This document shows, one piece after another, positions 1 to 6,255 of a stretch of DNA of 6,283 nt. The notes under the pieces are model-generated. The model searched no databases, was not told the DNA's origin, and saw only the letters and a program-made list of their open reading frames with translations. The stretch's first letter is position 1. Each line of letters begins with the position of its first letter. The stretch covers positions 1 through 6,283 of the forward strand of contig CALKDE010000084.1 of NCBI GenBank assembly GCA_938082955.1, given 5' to 3'. Made by a program: the position numbers and the translations under genes. Source of the stretch: an uncultured Pseudomonadales bacterium (GTDB lineage: Bacteria > Pseudomonadota > Gammaproteobacteria > Pseudomonadales > Pseudohongiellaceae).

Positions 1-224
1 ACTGCGATATAGTTGCCGACGGCTGTTGGTGCCGTAATTGCTCTATTGAGTAGATCAGAGTTCTCCCAAACGATATCTTCGCTATTGTCTCTAATCGCAA
101 ATACCTGACTCTGGTCATCACAGTAGTAGATATTACCGAAGCCCTGCGCCATGCCATGGTAGCTAGAAGCCTCCATACCCCAGACGATTCGCCCGGAAGT
201 GACCTCGAACGCCATCAAGTTACC
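1..224 (-). pseudogene. bamB: bamB continuation in a shifted frame, cut by window edge
   Basis: Reading the minus strand from 224 downward in the frame that starts with GGT gives 74 stop-free codons of BamB-like sequence to the window edge. It begins GNLMAFEVTSGRIVW, a typical propeller strand pair, and includes NIYYCDDQSQVFAI and VWENSDLLNRAITAP. The latter resembles the E. coli BamB segment around LWTQSDLLHRLLTSP. This piece supplies the propeller sequence missing from the upstream frame. Together the two give about 354 residues before the edge, leaving roughly 30-40 for a normal length. An ATG at 213-215 overlaps the upstream TGA (TGATG), so a separate fragment could in principle be made by reinitiation, but it would have no signal peptide. 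Seen directly: continuous homology across two frames. Inferred: one-base loss by mutation or sequencing/assembly error. Confidence 0.85.
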
Positions 225-1063
225 CTATAGCTTGCTGCTAGAATTCGGCCGCCGTCTAGCAATAAATCGCCATCCACATCAATGACGCGGTCAATATCGT
301 ACTCACCTTCAGGCACGGCTACCCGTTCCTCCCAAAGGTAGACCCCATCAACCGCCGAAACTGCGACAAGCGTGCCATTGCTAAACCCTGCGATCACCGC
401 ATCTGCAGTAATAACAGGCTTGCTACTGCCGCGCAGTGTCAGTGCTGGCTGAGTAGTCTCGTAAGTCCAACGCAGCTCACCGTCATCGAAATTGAGTGCG
501 ACCAGCTTGTCGTCTACTGTCTGTGCGACAACGACATCGCCATTCGTTTGTGGCGCAGACAGAACTTCACTGGAGACTGCGCGTTGCCATATAAGGCTTC
601 CATCAGCTTGATCGAGCGCTACAACTTCAGCACTTTCTGTAGCAATCATAACCAAGCCCTCACCAGAGCCAACTCCGCCGGTGATCACGTCCTCAACTTG
701 AGTACTCCACAGCGTGTTTCCTGTACTAATCTCTATTGCGACTACATCGCCGTCCTCGCTTGCCGCATAAATTACGCCACTGTCTATCGAGGGGGTTATC
801 TTTGTGTAATTGTTGCCCTGCCCGTTTCCAATATTTACGCTCCACTGACGAATCAGCGCTGCCTCAGCAGGGATATTGACCAAAGGCGTAGGTGGATCGA
901 CTTCATCCTCGGAAAACCAACCCAATGGATTTAGGCTGGCGGCGCTGAACCCTGCACAGGCTGTTAACGTAGAAGCTAGTGCAAGCAGCACTAGCAGACG
1001 AGCCCCAGAGGTCACGCAATTTTGGATTGATCCGGTGCTCGTAGGGTTCATCTTGAAACTCAT
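215..1063 (-). CDS. bamB: BamB, outer-membrane assembly lipoprotein; N-terminal three quarters, frame broken at its end
   Basis: BamB is the beta-propeller lipoprotein of the BAM complex; it binds the periplasmic POTRA domains of BamA and aids insertion of outer-membrane barrel proteins. The 282-residue frame starts with a lipoprotein signal peptide: hydrophobic stretch at 22-33 and lipobox LTAC with the acylated Cys at 36, followed by Ala, which fits outer-membrane sorting. Propeller (PQQ-like) blades follow, each with a variant of the xxVxALdxxxGxxxW pattern, ending near W119, W159, W199 and W244. Two stretches aligned by eye to E. coli segments implicated in BamA binding are kept: LTLRG (L208, L210, R211) and DVD (D262, D264). 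Family members have about 380-390 residues, so this frame is short. It ends in ASYRVT-stop where the family has a Y-x-G-N-L strand, and the missing part lies in another frame at 1-224. The start could also be Met5; neither has a clear Shine-Dalgarno. The gene begins 28 bases after yfgM. Confidence 0.93.
   Translation of the reverse strand: MSFKMNPTSTGSIQNCVTSGARLLVLLALASTLTACAGFSAASLNPLGWFSEDEVDPPTPLVNIPAEAALIRQWSVNIGNGQGNNYTKITPSIDSGVIYAASEDGDVVAIEISTGNTLWSTQVEDVITGGVGSGEGLVMIATESAEVVALDQADGSLIWQRAVSSEVLSAPQTNGDVVVAQTVDDKLVALNFDDGELRWTYETTQPALTLRGSSKPVITADAVIAGFSNGTLVAVSAVDGVYLWEERVAVPEGEYDIDRVIDVDGDLLLDGGRILAASYRVT
222..229 (-). other. Frameshift site in bamB (one base missing)
   Basis: On the minus strand the sequence reads AGC TAT AGG GTA ACT TGA. 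The family expects Tyr-(Gln/Arg)-Gly-Asn-Leu. Restoring a C before AGG gives TAT CAG GGT AAC TTG (YQGNL). Lengthening the GGG run to GGGG gives TAT AGG GGT AAC TTG (YRGNL). Either single-base insertion restores the frame exactly, with no loss or duplication of residues. Confidence 0.85.
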
Positions 1064-1091
1064 ATGGCTATCTGTGAACTCGAGGTAAGGG

Positions 1092-1769
1092 CTAGCTTTC
1101 GTTGGACAGTTCGTCCAGCTTCATGCGCAGACCATCGCTATTCGATCCTGCCTGCTGGGCGGCGATGTAGGCATCACGTGCATCTACTTCTCGGTCCATC
1201 GCTATGTAGATATCACCACGCAATTCCGAATAACCAGCTTCAAAGGTTTTGGGGTCTAGGTTGTTCACGAGCGCGAGTGCACGCTCAGCTTCGCCCTTCG
1301 CCAAAATAATGCGACCAAGCCGCAAGTTCGCGGTCAATACCAGGCCTTCGTTGGCCTCGTTTAATAGTCCGCCCTGCTCGTTATCTAGAATCCATTGTAG
1401 AGAGGCTTCCGCCGCATCCAAATCATTGTTCTGCACAGACTGTTGCGCAGCGAATAAGGAACCCAACTTAGCGTAAGTAGAACCGCCATGTTCACTGCGT
1501 AATATCTTACCTAGCTCGACTATACGTTCCGAATCTTGCGGAATAAGCAACGTGCCCGGCTGCCCAGCTTCGCTGATCGCCAACGAAAGAATCTCCTCGT
1601 ACATATCCGAGGCACTATCGATGTTAGCATTTTGGGAATTAGTCCAAACCAACCATCCAGTGATTGCCGCGAAACCTACAACAACGAGAATGACTAACTG
1701 CTTGCCATTTTCTTCCCACCACTGCTTAAGTGCTTCTATTGTTTCTTCTTCTGCCGCGTTTATCGCCAC
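1092..1769 (-). CDS. yfgM: YfgM family protein, SecYEG/PpiD-associated membrane TPR protein
   Basis: This 225-residue protein (E. coli YfgM has 206) has the family layout. A short acidic cytoplasmic N-terminus carries the characteristic LKQWWEENGK signature (14-23). One transmembrane helix follows at 25-42, and then a periplasmic domain of TPR-like helices. The C-terminal part, SELRGDIYIAMDREVDARDAY (181-201), is the typical TPR pair of the family. In E. coli YfgM sits at the SecYEG translocon with the chaperone PpiD, helps in periplasmic handover of exported proteins, and has been linked to RcsB control; transfer of that role here is by homology. The start is a GTG at 1767-1769. It is supported by a strong AGGAG six bases upstream and because the protein then begins MAINAAEEETIEALKQWW, as in relatives. 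It lies 139 bases after hisS and 28 before bamB, the usual order. Confidence 0.93.
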   Translation of the reverse strand: MAINAAEEETIEALKQWWEENGKQLVILVVVGFAAITGWLVWTNSQNANIDSASDMYEEILSLAISEAGQPGTLLIPQDSERIVELGKILRSEHGGSTYAKLGSLFAAQQSVQNNDLDAAEASLQWILDNEQGGLLNEANEGLVLTANLRLGRIILAKGEAERALALVNNLDPKTFEAGYSELRGDIYIAMDREVDARDAYIAAQQAGSNSDGLRMKLDELSNES

Positions 1770-1908
1770 GACTTACTCCTTAATTTATTCAATGACTAGA
1801 ACAGTTTTACCTGCCCGGATTATCAGACCACCACATTCGGCAAACTATCCCTGACCAACCGTTAATTCTACCTGTTTAAGGCTCGGCTGACACGAATCAA
1901 TGCTGCTA
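1770..1908 (-). other. hisS-yfgM intergenic region
   Basis: This is the only sizeable non-coding stretch in the window (139 bases). It is relatively A+T rich near yfgM and carries the yfgM ribosome binding site. I see no stem followed by a T run after hisS, so no intrinsic terminator is supported. A GATAAT (minus strand, 1819-1824) resembles a -10 box (five of six), but no good -35 sits 16-18 bases upstream, so a promoter for yfgM-bamB is only a possibility. I found no convincing coding sequence or RNA gene here. Confidence 0.5.
1776..1780 (-). promoter_or_regulatory. Strong Shine-Dalgarno of yfgM, decides GTG start
   Basis: The minus strand reads TTAAGGAGTAAGTC directly before the GTG. AGGAG with a six-base spacer is near ideal. 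It is the clearest ribosome binding site in the window and supports the GTG start over any internal ATG. Confidence 0.8.
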
Positions 1909-3198
1909 TCACTCTGAAATACTAAGAATTTCGGCAAGTTTATCGCCGCAATTGGCTAGTTCGACACTGACCGAGTCGCCAGAATCAATTAAATGGCGAA
2001 TTTTGACTGTTTCCAAAGGCTGTTCCGACTCTGTCTCCAACACAATAGCCAGCCGCGCGCCGCTATTGAACGCGCGCTTCATCTGATTACTGTACTTTCC
2101 CCCACCACAATGCGTGATAAGGCCGATTTCAGGAAATCGCTGCCGCAATTGCTTGGCTAGTAGCACAGCAGATCCCGCCAGCTGACCACCAACAACCACC
2201 ATGTACACATCTATGACCTGCGCTGTGGCTTCGGGAATCTTGCCTAGCGAATCCAGCATCAAGACAAGCCTTTCAACACCCATAGCAAAACCAGCCGCGA
2301 CCGTTGGCTTGCCGCCAAGCTGTTCAACGAGGCCGTCGTAGCGACCTCCGCCGCAGACTGTGCCCTGCGCGCCCAAAGAATCGGTAGTCCACTCAAACAC
2401 ACAGTTATTGTAGTAGTCCAATCCTCTAACCAATCGAGGGCTTTCAGTGAATTCAACCCCAAGCTGGGTAAGCAAGCTCTTTAGCTCGCTATAGTGGATG
2501 ACACTCTCGTCACTGACGTAGTCCACCAGAGCAGGTGCGCCTTTTAGAGCTTCTTGAACATCCGGGTTCTTGCTATCTAGCACCCGCATCGGATTGCTGT
2601 GCGAACGGTTGCGCGCATCATCATCGAGCTCTTCGGCATGGAAAACCAAGAATGCTGTTAAGGCGGCGGCATAGCGCTTTCTATCTTCAGCTGTGCCGAT
2701 ATTGTTAATCTCTAGAGTAAGGTAATTCTCTAAACCCAGGTCTTGCCAGAGCGAGGCCGAAAGCTGAATAATCTCGGCGTCGATGTCCGGCCCCGCCATA
2801 CCAAATGCCTCGACACCAAACTGTTGAAACTGTCGATAGCGGCCCTTCTGCGGCCTTTCATGGCGAAACATTGGGCCCTGATACCAGAGTCGTTGCTGCT
2901 GATTGAATAATAAACCGTGCTGATCGGCAGCACGCACACAACCTGCCGTGCCTTCAGGTCGCAAACTCAAGTTATCGCCGTTGCGATCGTCGAAACTGTA
3001 CATCTCCTTCTCAACGATGTCAGTGACCTCGCCGATTGAACGCTTAAACAGTTGTGTCTGCTCGAGAATAGGAAAACGGATTTCCCGATAGCCATAACGG
3101 CGCACTACCCCCTGGAAGCACTTCTCAACATATTGCCAGTTAGGAGTTTGGTCGGGAAGTATGTCATTCATACCTCGAATTGCTTGTAGTTTTGCCAT
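1909..3198 (-). CDS. hisS: Histidyl-tRNA synthetase
   Basis: HisS attaches histidine to tRNA-His in the cytoplasm with ATP and is essential. The 429-residue length matches the bacterial enzyme (E. coli 424). Class II motifs are present in order: motif 1 around REIRFPILE (38-46); motif 2 with FRHERPQKGRYRQF (111-124), including the ATP-binding arginine; the histidine-specific signature LVRGLDYYN (256-264); a glycine-rich QGTVCGGGRYDGL (278-290); and motif 3 GFAMGVERL (303-311). A C-terminal anticodon-binding domain runs from about 328 to the end, with the GGGKYSNQMKRA segment (365-376). The catalytic signatures appear complete. The ATG start gives the standard N-terminus MAKLQAIRGMNDILP, but no Shine-Dalgarno precedes it. 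It is 17 bases after the ispG stop with a hairpin between, so translation may depend on coupling to ispG. Confidence 0.98.
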   Translation of the reverse strand: MAKLQAIRGMNDILPDQTPNWQYVEKCFQGVVRRYGYREIRFPILEQTQLFKRSIGEVTDIVEKEMYSFDDRNGDNLSLRPEGTAGCVRAADQHGLLFNQQQRLWYQGPMFRHERPQKGRYRQFQQFGVEAFGMAGPDIDAEIIQLSASLWQDLGLENYLTLEINNIGTAEDRKRYAAALTAFLVFHAEELDDDARNRSHSNPMRVLDSKNPDVQEALKGAPALVDYVSDESVIHYSELKSLLTQLGVEFTESPRLVRGLDYYNNCVFEWTTDSLGAQGTVCGGGRYDGLVEQLGGKPTVAAGFAMGVERLVLMLDSLGKIPEATAQVIDVYMVVVGGQLAGSAVLLAKQLRQRFPEIGLITHCGGGKYSNQMKRAFNSGARLAIVLETESEQPLETVKIRHLIDSGDSVSVELANCGDKLAEILSISE

Positions 3199-3208
3199 AG
3201 GTTTGTGA

Positions 3209-3233
3209 CTGATCGCTAGCTTGAGGCGATCAG
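3209..3233 (-). repeat. Hairpin over the ispG stop, just upstream of hisS
   Basis: Perfect 8-bp arms (CTGATCGC and GCGATCAG) enclose a nine-base loop. The ispG stop codon at 3216-3218 lies at the arm/loop border, and the downstream arm ends ten bases before the hisS ATG. In the transcript it would form 5' of a start that lacks a Shine-Dalgarno. There is no following U run, so it is not a normal intrinsic terminator. Any role in hisS translation or in mRNA processing is inference. Confidence 0.55.
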
Positions 3234-4328
3234 GTTGTCTTCCATTTTCTTCTTGTCGGCAACGCGCTGACGCACCATCGCCTCTAATTCATCCACAAGA
3301 TTTTCGTTAGTAATCTTGTGATCGGGAACACCTTCTTTGTAGACGAGATTACTTGGGCTGGCACCGGTCAAACCGATCTCAGCAACCTTCGCCTCACCCG
3401 GGCCATTCACGATACAGCCAATGACCGCGACATCAATCGGTGTCGTTATGTCTTCTAACCGGGACTCTAATTCATTAACCACGGAGATCACATCGAAATT
3501 CTGCCGGCTACAACTAGGGCAAGCTACCAAATTGACACCCTTATGACGAAGGCCTAAGCTTTTTAGTATATCGAAACCAACCTTGACCTCTTCGACTGGG
3601 TCCGCTGCAAGGGAGACTCGAATCGTATCGCCTATCCCATCCATCAACAGTGCGCCTAGCCCGATAGCAGATTTAACTGTACCAGAGCGAAGACCGCCTG
3701 CCTCGGTGATGCCGAGATGGAATGGCTGATCGATCTGTGTCGCTAGGCTGCGATAGGCCGCCAGTGTCATGAATATTTCGGAGGCTTTAAGGCTGATTTT
3801 GAAATTTTGAAAGTCAAGCTTGTCGAGTATATCAATTTGCGTAAGCGCGGACTCAACCATCGCCTCGGAATTCGGCTCCTTGTATTTGCGCAGTAAATTC
3901 TTCCCAAGAGAGCCTGCATTCACGCCAATTCGAAGCGGTATATTCTTGTCTTTCGCACTACCGACAACGGCGCGAATACGCTCCTCACTGCCGATATTGC
4001 CCGGATTGATGCGCAGGCAATCAACCCCATTTTCTAATACTTTCAAGGCAATACGGTAATCGAAATGTATATCGGCGATTAAAGGTACTTCTACTTGTGA
4101 ACGGATTTTTCTGAAGGCCTCAGCCGCGTCCATACTCGGAACGGAAACGCGGACAATATCAACGCCCGCTCTTACCATGTTATTGATCTGGACTAATGTC
4201 GCATCAACGTCGCAGGTCTCGGTGTTGGTCATGGTCTGCACAGAAATTGGTGCACCGCCGCCCACAGGGATATTGCCGACCATAATTTGGCGAGTCTGGC
4301 GGCGAGTAATTAATGGATTAGTCTTCAT
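3216..4328 (-). CDS. ispG: 4-hydroxy-3-methylbut-2-enyl-diphosphate synthase (flavodoxin), IspG/GcpE
   Basis: IspG converts methylerythritol cyclodiphosphate to HMBPP, the penultimate step of the MEP isoprenoid pathway, using a [4Fe-4S] cluster reduced by flavodoxin/ferredoxin. The 370 residues nearly equal E. coli (372) and align almost without gaps. The N-terminal TIM-barrel carries VGNIPVGGGAPISVQTMTNT (17-36), the highly conserved PLIADIHFDYRIAL (82-95) and CLRINPGNIG (104-113), and ITEAGG (207-212). The C-terminal cluster domain has the ligands C270 and C273 (CPSC), C305 and E312 (GCIVNGPGEA), the same numbers as in E. coli. All key residues are present, so it should be active. Its ATG lies three bases after the rodZ stop, with only a weak AGG upstream inside rodZ, implying translational coupling. 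The enzyme supplies precursors for undecaprenyl carrier lipid and quinones. Confidence 0.98.
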   Translation of the reverse strand: MKTNPLITRRQTRQIMVGNIPVGGGAPISVQTMTNTETCDVDATLVQINNMVRAGVDIVRVSVPSMDAAEAFRKIRSQVEVPLIADIHFDYRIALKVLENGVDCLRINPGNIGSEERIRAVVGSAKDKNIPLRIGVNAGSLGKNLLRKYKEPNSEAMVESALTQIDILDKLDFQNFKISLKASEIFMTLAAYRSLATQIDQPFHLGITEAGGLRSGTVKSAIGLGALLMDGIGDTIRVSLAADPVEEVKVGFDILKSLGLRHKGVNLVACPSCSRQNFDVISVVNELESRLEDITTPIDVAVIGCIVNGPGEAKVAEIGLTGASPSNLVYKEGVPDHKITNENLVDELEAMVRQRVADKKKMEDNLIASS

Positions 4329-4331
4329 GGG

Positions 4332-5444
4332 TTACAAGCCTACAGTGAGGCGTGCTGAGTTGTCGATTCGAATATCACCAGAGAGGTCAATTTCATCGCC
4401 GTTCAGGCTCATGACGGTAAACAGAGCATCACCTAGTAGAATATTGAATGGCGCACTGCCAGTAATTTCTAAAACATCGCCCGCTGCGCGGATATCGCGA
4501 TAGATCTGCTGAGATTCGCTGTCATTCACTTCAATCCAGCTCTGCCCAGTAAAACTGATTCGTAGGACATCGTTTCCGATCGCTTGTATACTGATCAAAC
4601 GAGGCTGATCGGTCTCGACAGTCGACTCGGCGCCCACTGTTTGTTCTACTGTCAATACTTGTAATGCAGCCGTTAAATCCTCTGGGGTAGTGCCCTCTCC
4701 GGCTCCGCTACTTTCGCCACTTTCGCCACTCTCGCCATTCTCGCCATTCTCAATTCTCCGAGCGACCTGTGAACCCACAATTGAGCCTGGATCTACTTCG
4801 AGAAACCGCTCAGGAACATCGACTGCTCCTGTTACTAGCAATGGGGTTATCATTGGCTGACGAGCCGGGGCGGAAATTTTTTCAGGCTCGACTTCCAGGG
4901 TAAATTGCGGCTGTGTCGTTACTTGCAGCGCATTAAGCCTGGGCAAGCTAGCTCGAACGTCATCAACAGGTTCAACGGTATTCGGCACATCCGAAACCGA
5001 CTTCTGTGTAAAATAGCTATTCACTAGCCACAATCCCAAAAATCCGGCGATAAAAACTAGTAGAGAAATAATTACCAAAGGCTTGTTGCGATCCTTTTTT
5101 TTGCGCGCTCTTAATAAGCGCCTCTCTTGCTTACTGTCGGCTTTCTGTTGATACGTGAACTCGTCATAGCGAGACAGTAAATCTTCAACATCCAAGCCCA
5201 GCAATAAGGCATAACTCTTCAAATATCCCTTCGCGAAAACAGCGCCAGGTAGCTTTTCATAACTGTTGGATTCCAATGCCTTAACGTAATGCATGGTGAT
5301 GTGCAGTTTATCGGCGACTTCTTTCTCATTCAGACCTAGGCGCTGCCGCGCCTGATGAAGAATATCGCCTGCCGTTAGGACGCTAATCGCAACCTCGGCA
5401 CCATCAGTCTCTGCGAGCGCTTCAATAAGGGGGTCAGTTGGCAT
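4332..5444 (-). CDS. rodZ: RodZ, cytoskeletal/cell-shape protein with HTH and DUF4115 domains
   Basis: RodZ links the MreB cytoskeleton to the elongasome and helps to set rod shape. Residue numbers here are for the ATG start (370 residues). A cytoplasmic helix-turn-helix domain lies at about 25-90 (GDILHQARQRLGLNEKEVADKL onward). A basic stretch (RRLLRARKKKDR, 108-119) comes just before a single transmembrane helix (about 122-144). A long, low-complexity periplasmic linker (145-280) contains the GES/GEN repeat at about 232-246. The C-terminal RodZ beta domain (DUF4115) covers about 284-370 and includes GQSWIEVND, APFNILLGDA and the terminal SARLTVG. The start is chosen as ATG at 5442-5444, seven bases after AAAGG; the GTG just before it (5445-5447) is also in frame but too close to that site. 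The start overlaps the end of pilF, and ispG follows after three bases. Confidence 0.94.
   Translation of the reverse strand: MPTDPLIEALAETDGAEVAISVLTAGDILHQARQRLGLNEKEVADKLHITMHYVKALESNSYEKLPGAVFAKGYLKSYALLLGLDVEDLLSRYDEFTYQQKADSKQERRLLRARKKKDRNKPLVIISLLVFIAGFLGLWLVNSYFTQKSVSDVPNTVEPVDDVRASLPRLNALQVTTQPQFTLEVEPEKISAPARQPMITPLLVTGAVDVPERFLEVDPGSIVGSQVARRIENGENGESGESGESSGAGEGTTPEDLTAALQVLTVEQTVGAESTVETDQPRLISIQAIGNDVLRISFTGQSWIEVNDSESQQIYRDIRAAGDVLEITGSAPFNILLGDALFTVMSLNGDEIDLSGDIRIDNSARLTVGL
4711..4755 (-). repeat. 9-bp tandem repeat in rodZ linker
   Basis: On the plus strand the units are CTTTCGCCA twice, CTCTCGCCA, TTCTCGCCA and a degenerate fifth TTCTCAATT. On the coding strand this gives repeated Gly-Glu-Ser and Gly-Glu-Asn (ENGENGESGESGES). 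Unit length is a multiple of three, so copy-number change would keep the frame. It lies in the flexible periplasmic linker between the membrane helix and DUF4115. Confidence 0.85.
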
Positions 5445-6255
5445 CACTCAGCCTTTGGAACGTCTGATATTCAGGCGAAGTCGGATAAAGAGTCGAAAGA
5501 ACCAAAGAAAAATTTTCGACAAATTCCTTGTTCTGGAAGTAACCTTCAATTTGAATGCCCGCCAATAGCGCTCGAGGCGTATGCGGTAATTGCAGGAACT
5601 GGATAGTGGTCAAGTAATTCCGGTAGTATTGACGAGCGCGCGGGTAGTCTTGCTGATCGAAATATATCAAGGCTAATTCGAGTGGCGCTATAAAAAGATT
5701 CTCGTTGAGTTGCAGCGCACGCTGAAACGCGGCCTTTGCTTCTTCCTGCCTACCCAATCGCAATGCACTTCTTCCCAGCCCTTCGAAGACAAGTGAGCGT
5801 CCTTCATAGCTGGTGTCATTCGCTACTCTTTCCAGTTGCTCATAGGATTCGCGAAAGCGCTCCTGCGAGAACAACATCGCAGCGTAATTATTGCGCGCAC
5901 TGGAATTGTCCTTATCAAGGCTAATCGCTCTTTGATAATTCGAATCGGCCAAATCCAGATCACCCTCGCGCTGAAAAATCATCGCCAACACCATATAGGC
6001 ATCGGAGATTCCATTATCGATATCCAGAGCGTTATTTACATGACGCCGCGCACCGGGCATGTCCCTATTATCAAAATAGGCTAGTGCGAGTTGGATATAA
6101 TCGGTAGCAGCTCGCTCTTCGGAGGCATCCGCCATGAAGCCCCCAGTCGTCGTAGTTACACAACAAGACAGCGCGCCTGATAACAGCAACACGGCCAGCA
6201 CACGGGCGAGCTTTCTGCTAAGTGATTTTCCAAATTCAAACTCGAGAAATAACAT
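5434..6255 (-). CDS. pilF: Type IV pilus biogenesis/stability lipoprotein PilF (PilW), TPR pilotin
   Basis: PilF/PilW is the outer-membrane lipoprotein that pilots the PilQ secretin to the outer membrane and supports its multimerisation in type IV pilus assembly. The 273 residues (Pseudomonas PilF has about 250) start with a signal peptide: basic KSLSRKLAR (10-18), hydrophobic VLAVLLLSGAL and then SCCVTTTT. Cys31 is the likely acylated residue, but the lipobox is A-L-S-C-C rather than the usual L-x-G-C. Roughly six TPR units follow (about 51-84, 85-118, 119-148, 154-187, 188-221, 227-260). The pattern PRARQYYRNYL (205-215), RALLAGIQI (228-236) and the C-terminal LYPTSPEYQTFQ (256-267) match Pseudomonas PilF closely. 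The acidic MLFLEFEF before the basic region is unusual, but no better start is visible; no Shine-Dalgarno is seen. It overlaps rodZ by 11 bases. Upstream, rlmN is expected but lies outside the window. Confidence 0.93.
   Translation of the reverse strand: MLFLEFEFGKSLSRKLARVLAVLLLSGALSCCVTTTTGGFMADASEERAATDYIQLALAYFDNRDMPGARRHVNNALDIDNGISDAYMVLAMIFQREGDLDLADSNYQRAISLDKDNSSARNNYAAMLFSQERFRESYEQLERVANDTSYEGRSLVFEGLGRSALRLGRQEEAKAAFQRALQLNENLFIAPLELALIYFDQQDYPRARQYYRNYLTTIQFLQLPHTPRALLAGIQIEGYFQNKEFVENFSLVLSTLYPTSPEYQTFQRLSDAN
5452..5456 (-). promoter_or_regulatory. Ribosome binding site of rodZ, inside pilF
   Basis: AAAGG on the minus strand lies seven bases before the ATG at 5442-5444 and inside the last codons of pilF. 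The spacing favours the ATG over the adjacent GTG, which would be only four bases away. The placement suggests translational coupling of the two genes. Confidence 0.6.

Noticed and set aside
215..229. Programmed ribosomal frameshifting in bamB
   Set aside because: There is no long slippery heptamer, the run is only GGG, and no stable downstream stem was visible; bamB is not known to use recoding. Mutation or sequence error is simpler.
548..934. Plus-strand open frame of 128 codons opposite bamB
   Set aside because: It is antisense to a clear BamB coding sequence, is rich in Cys, Arg and Tyr without a recognisable domain, and has no family resemblance; it is a chance open frame.
1770..1908. 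Small gene or structured RNA in the hisS-yfgM gap
   Set aside because: No open frame with a ribosome binding site, no long inverted repeat and no known leader structure was visible.
3209..3233. Intrinsic terminator between ispG and hisS
   Set aside because: The stem is not followed by a U run in the transcript; it is followed by CACAAACC and then the hisS start codon.
4177..4503. Plus-strand open frame of 108 codons across the rodZ-ispG junction
   Set aside because: It lies antisense to two well-supported genes, has no recognisable motif, and is best explained as a shadow of their codon use.
5443..6255. Reading the TPR lipoprotein plus HTH protein pair as a novel regulatory or defence module
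   Set aside because: Both proteins match known families (PilF and RodZ) over their whole length and sit in their usual conserved gene order.
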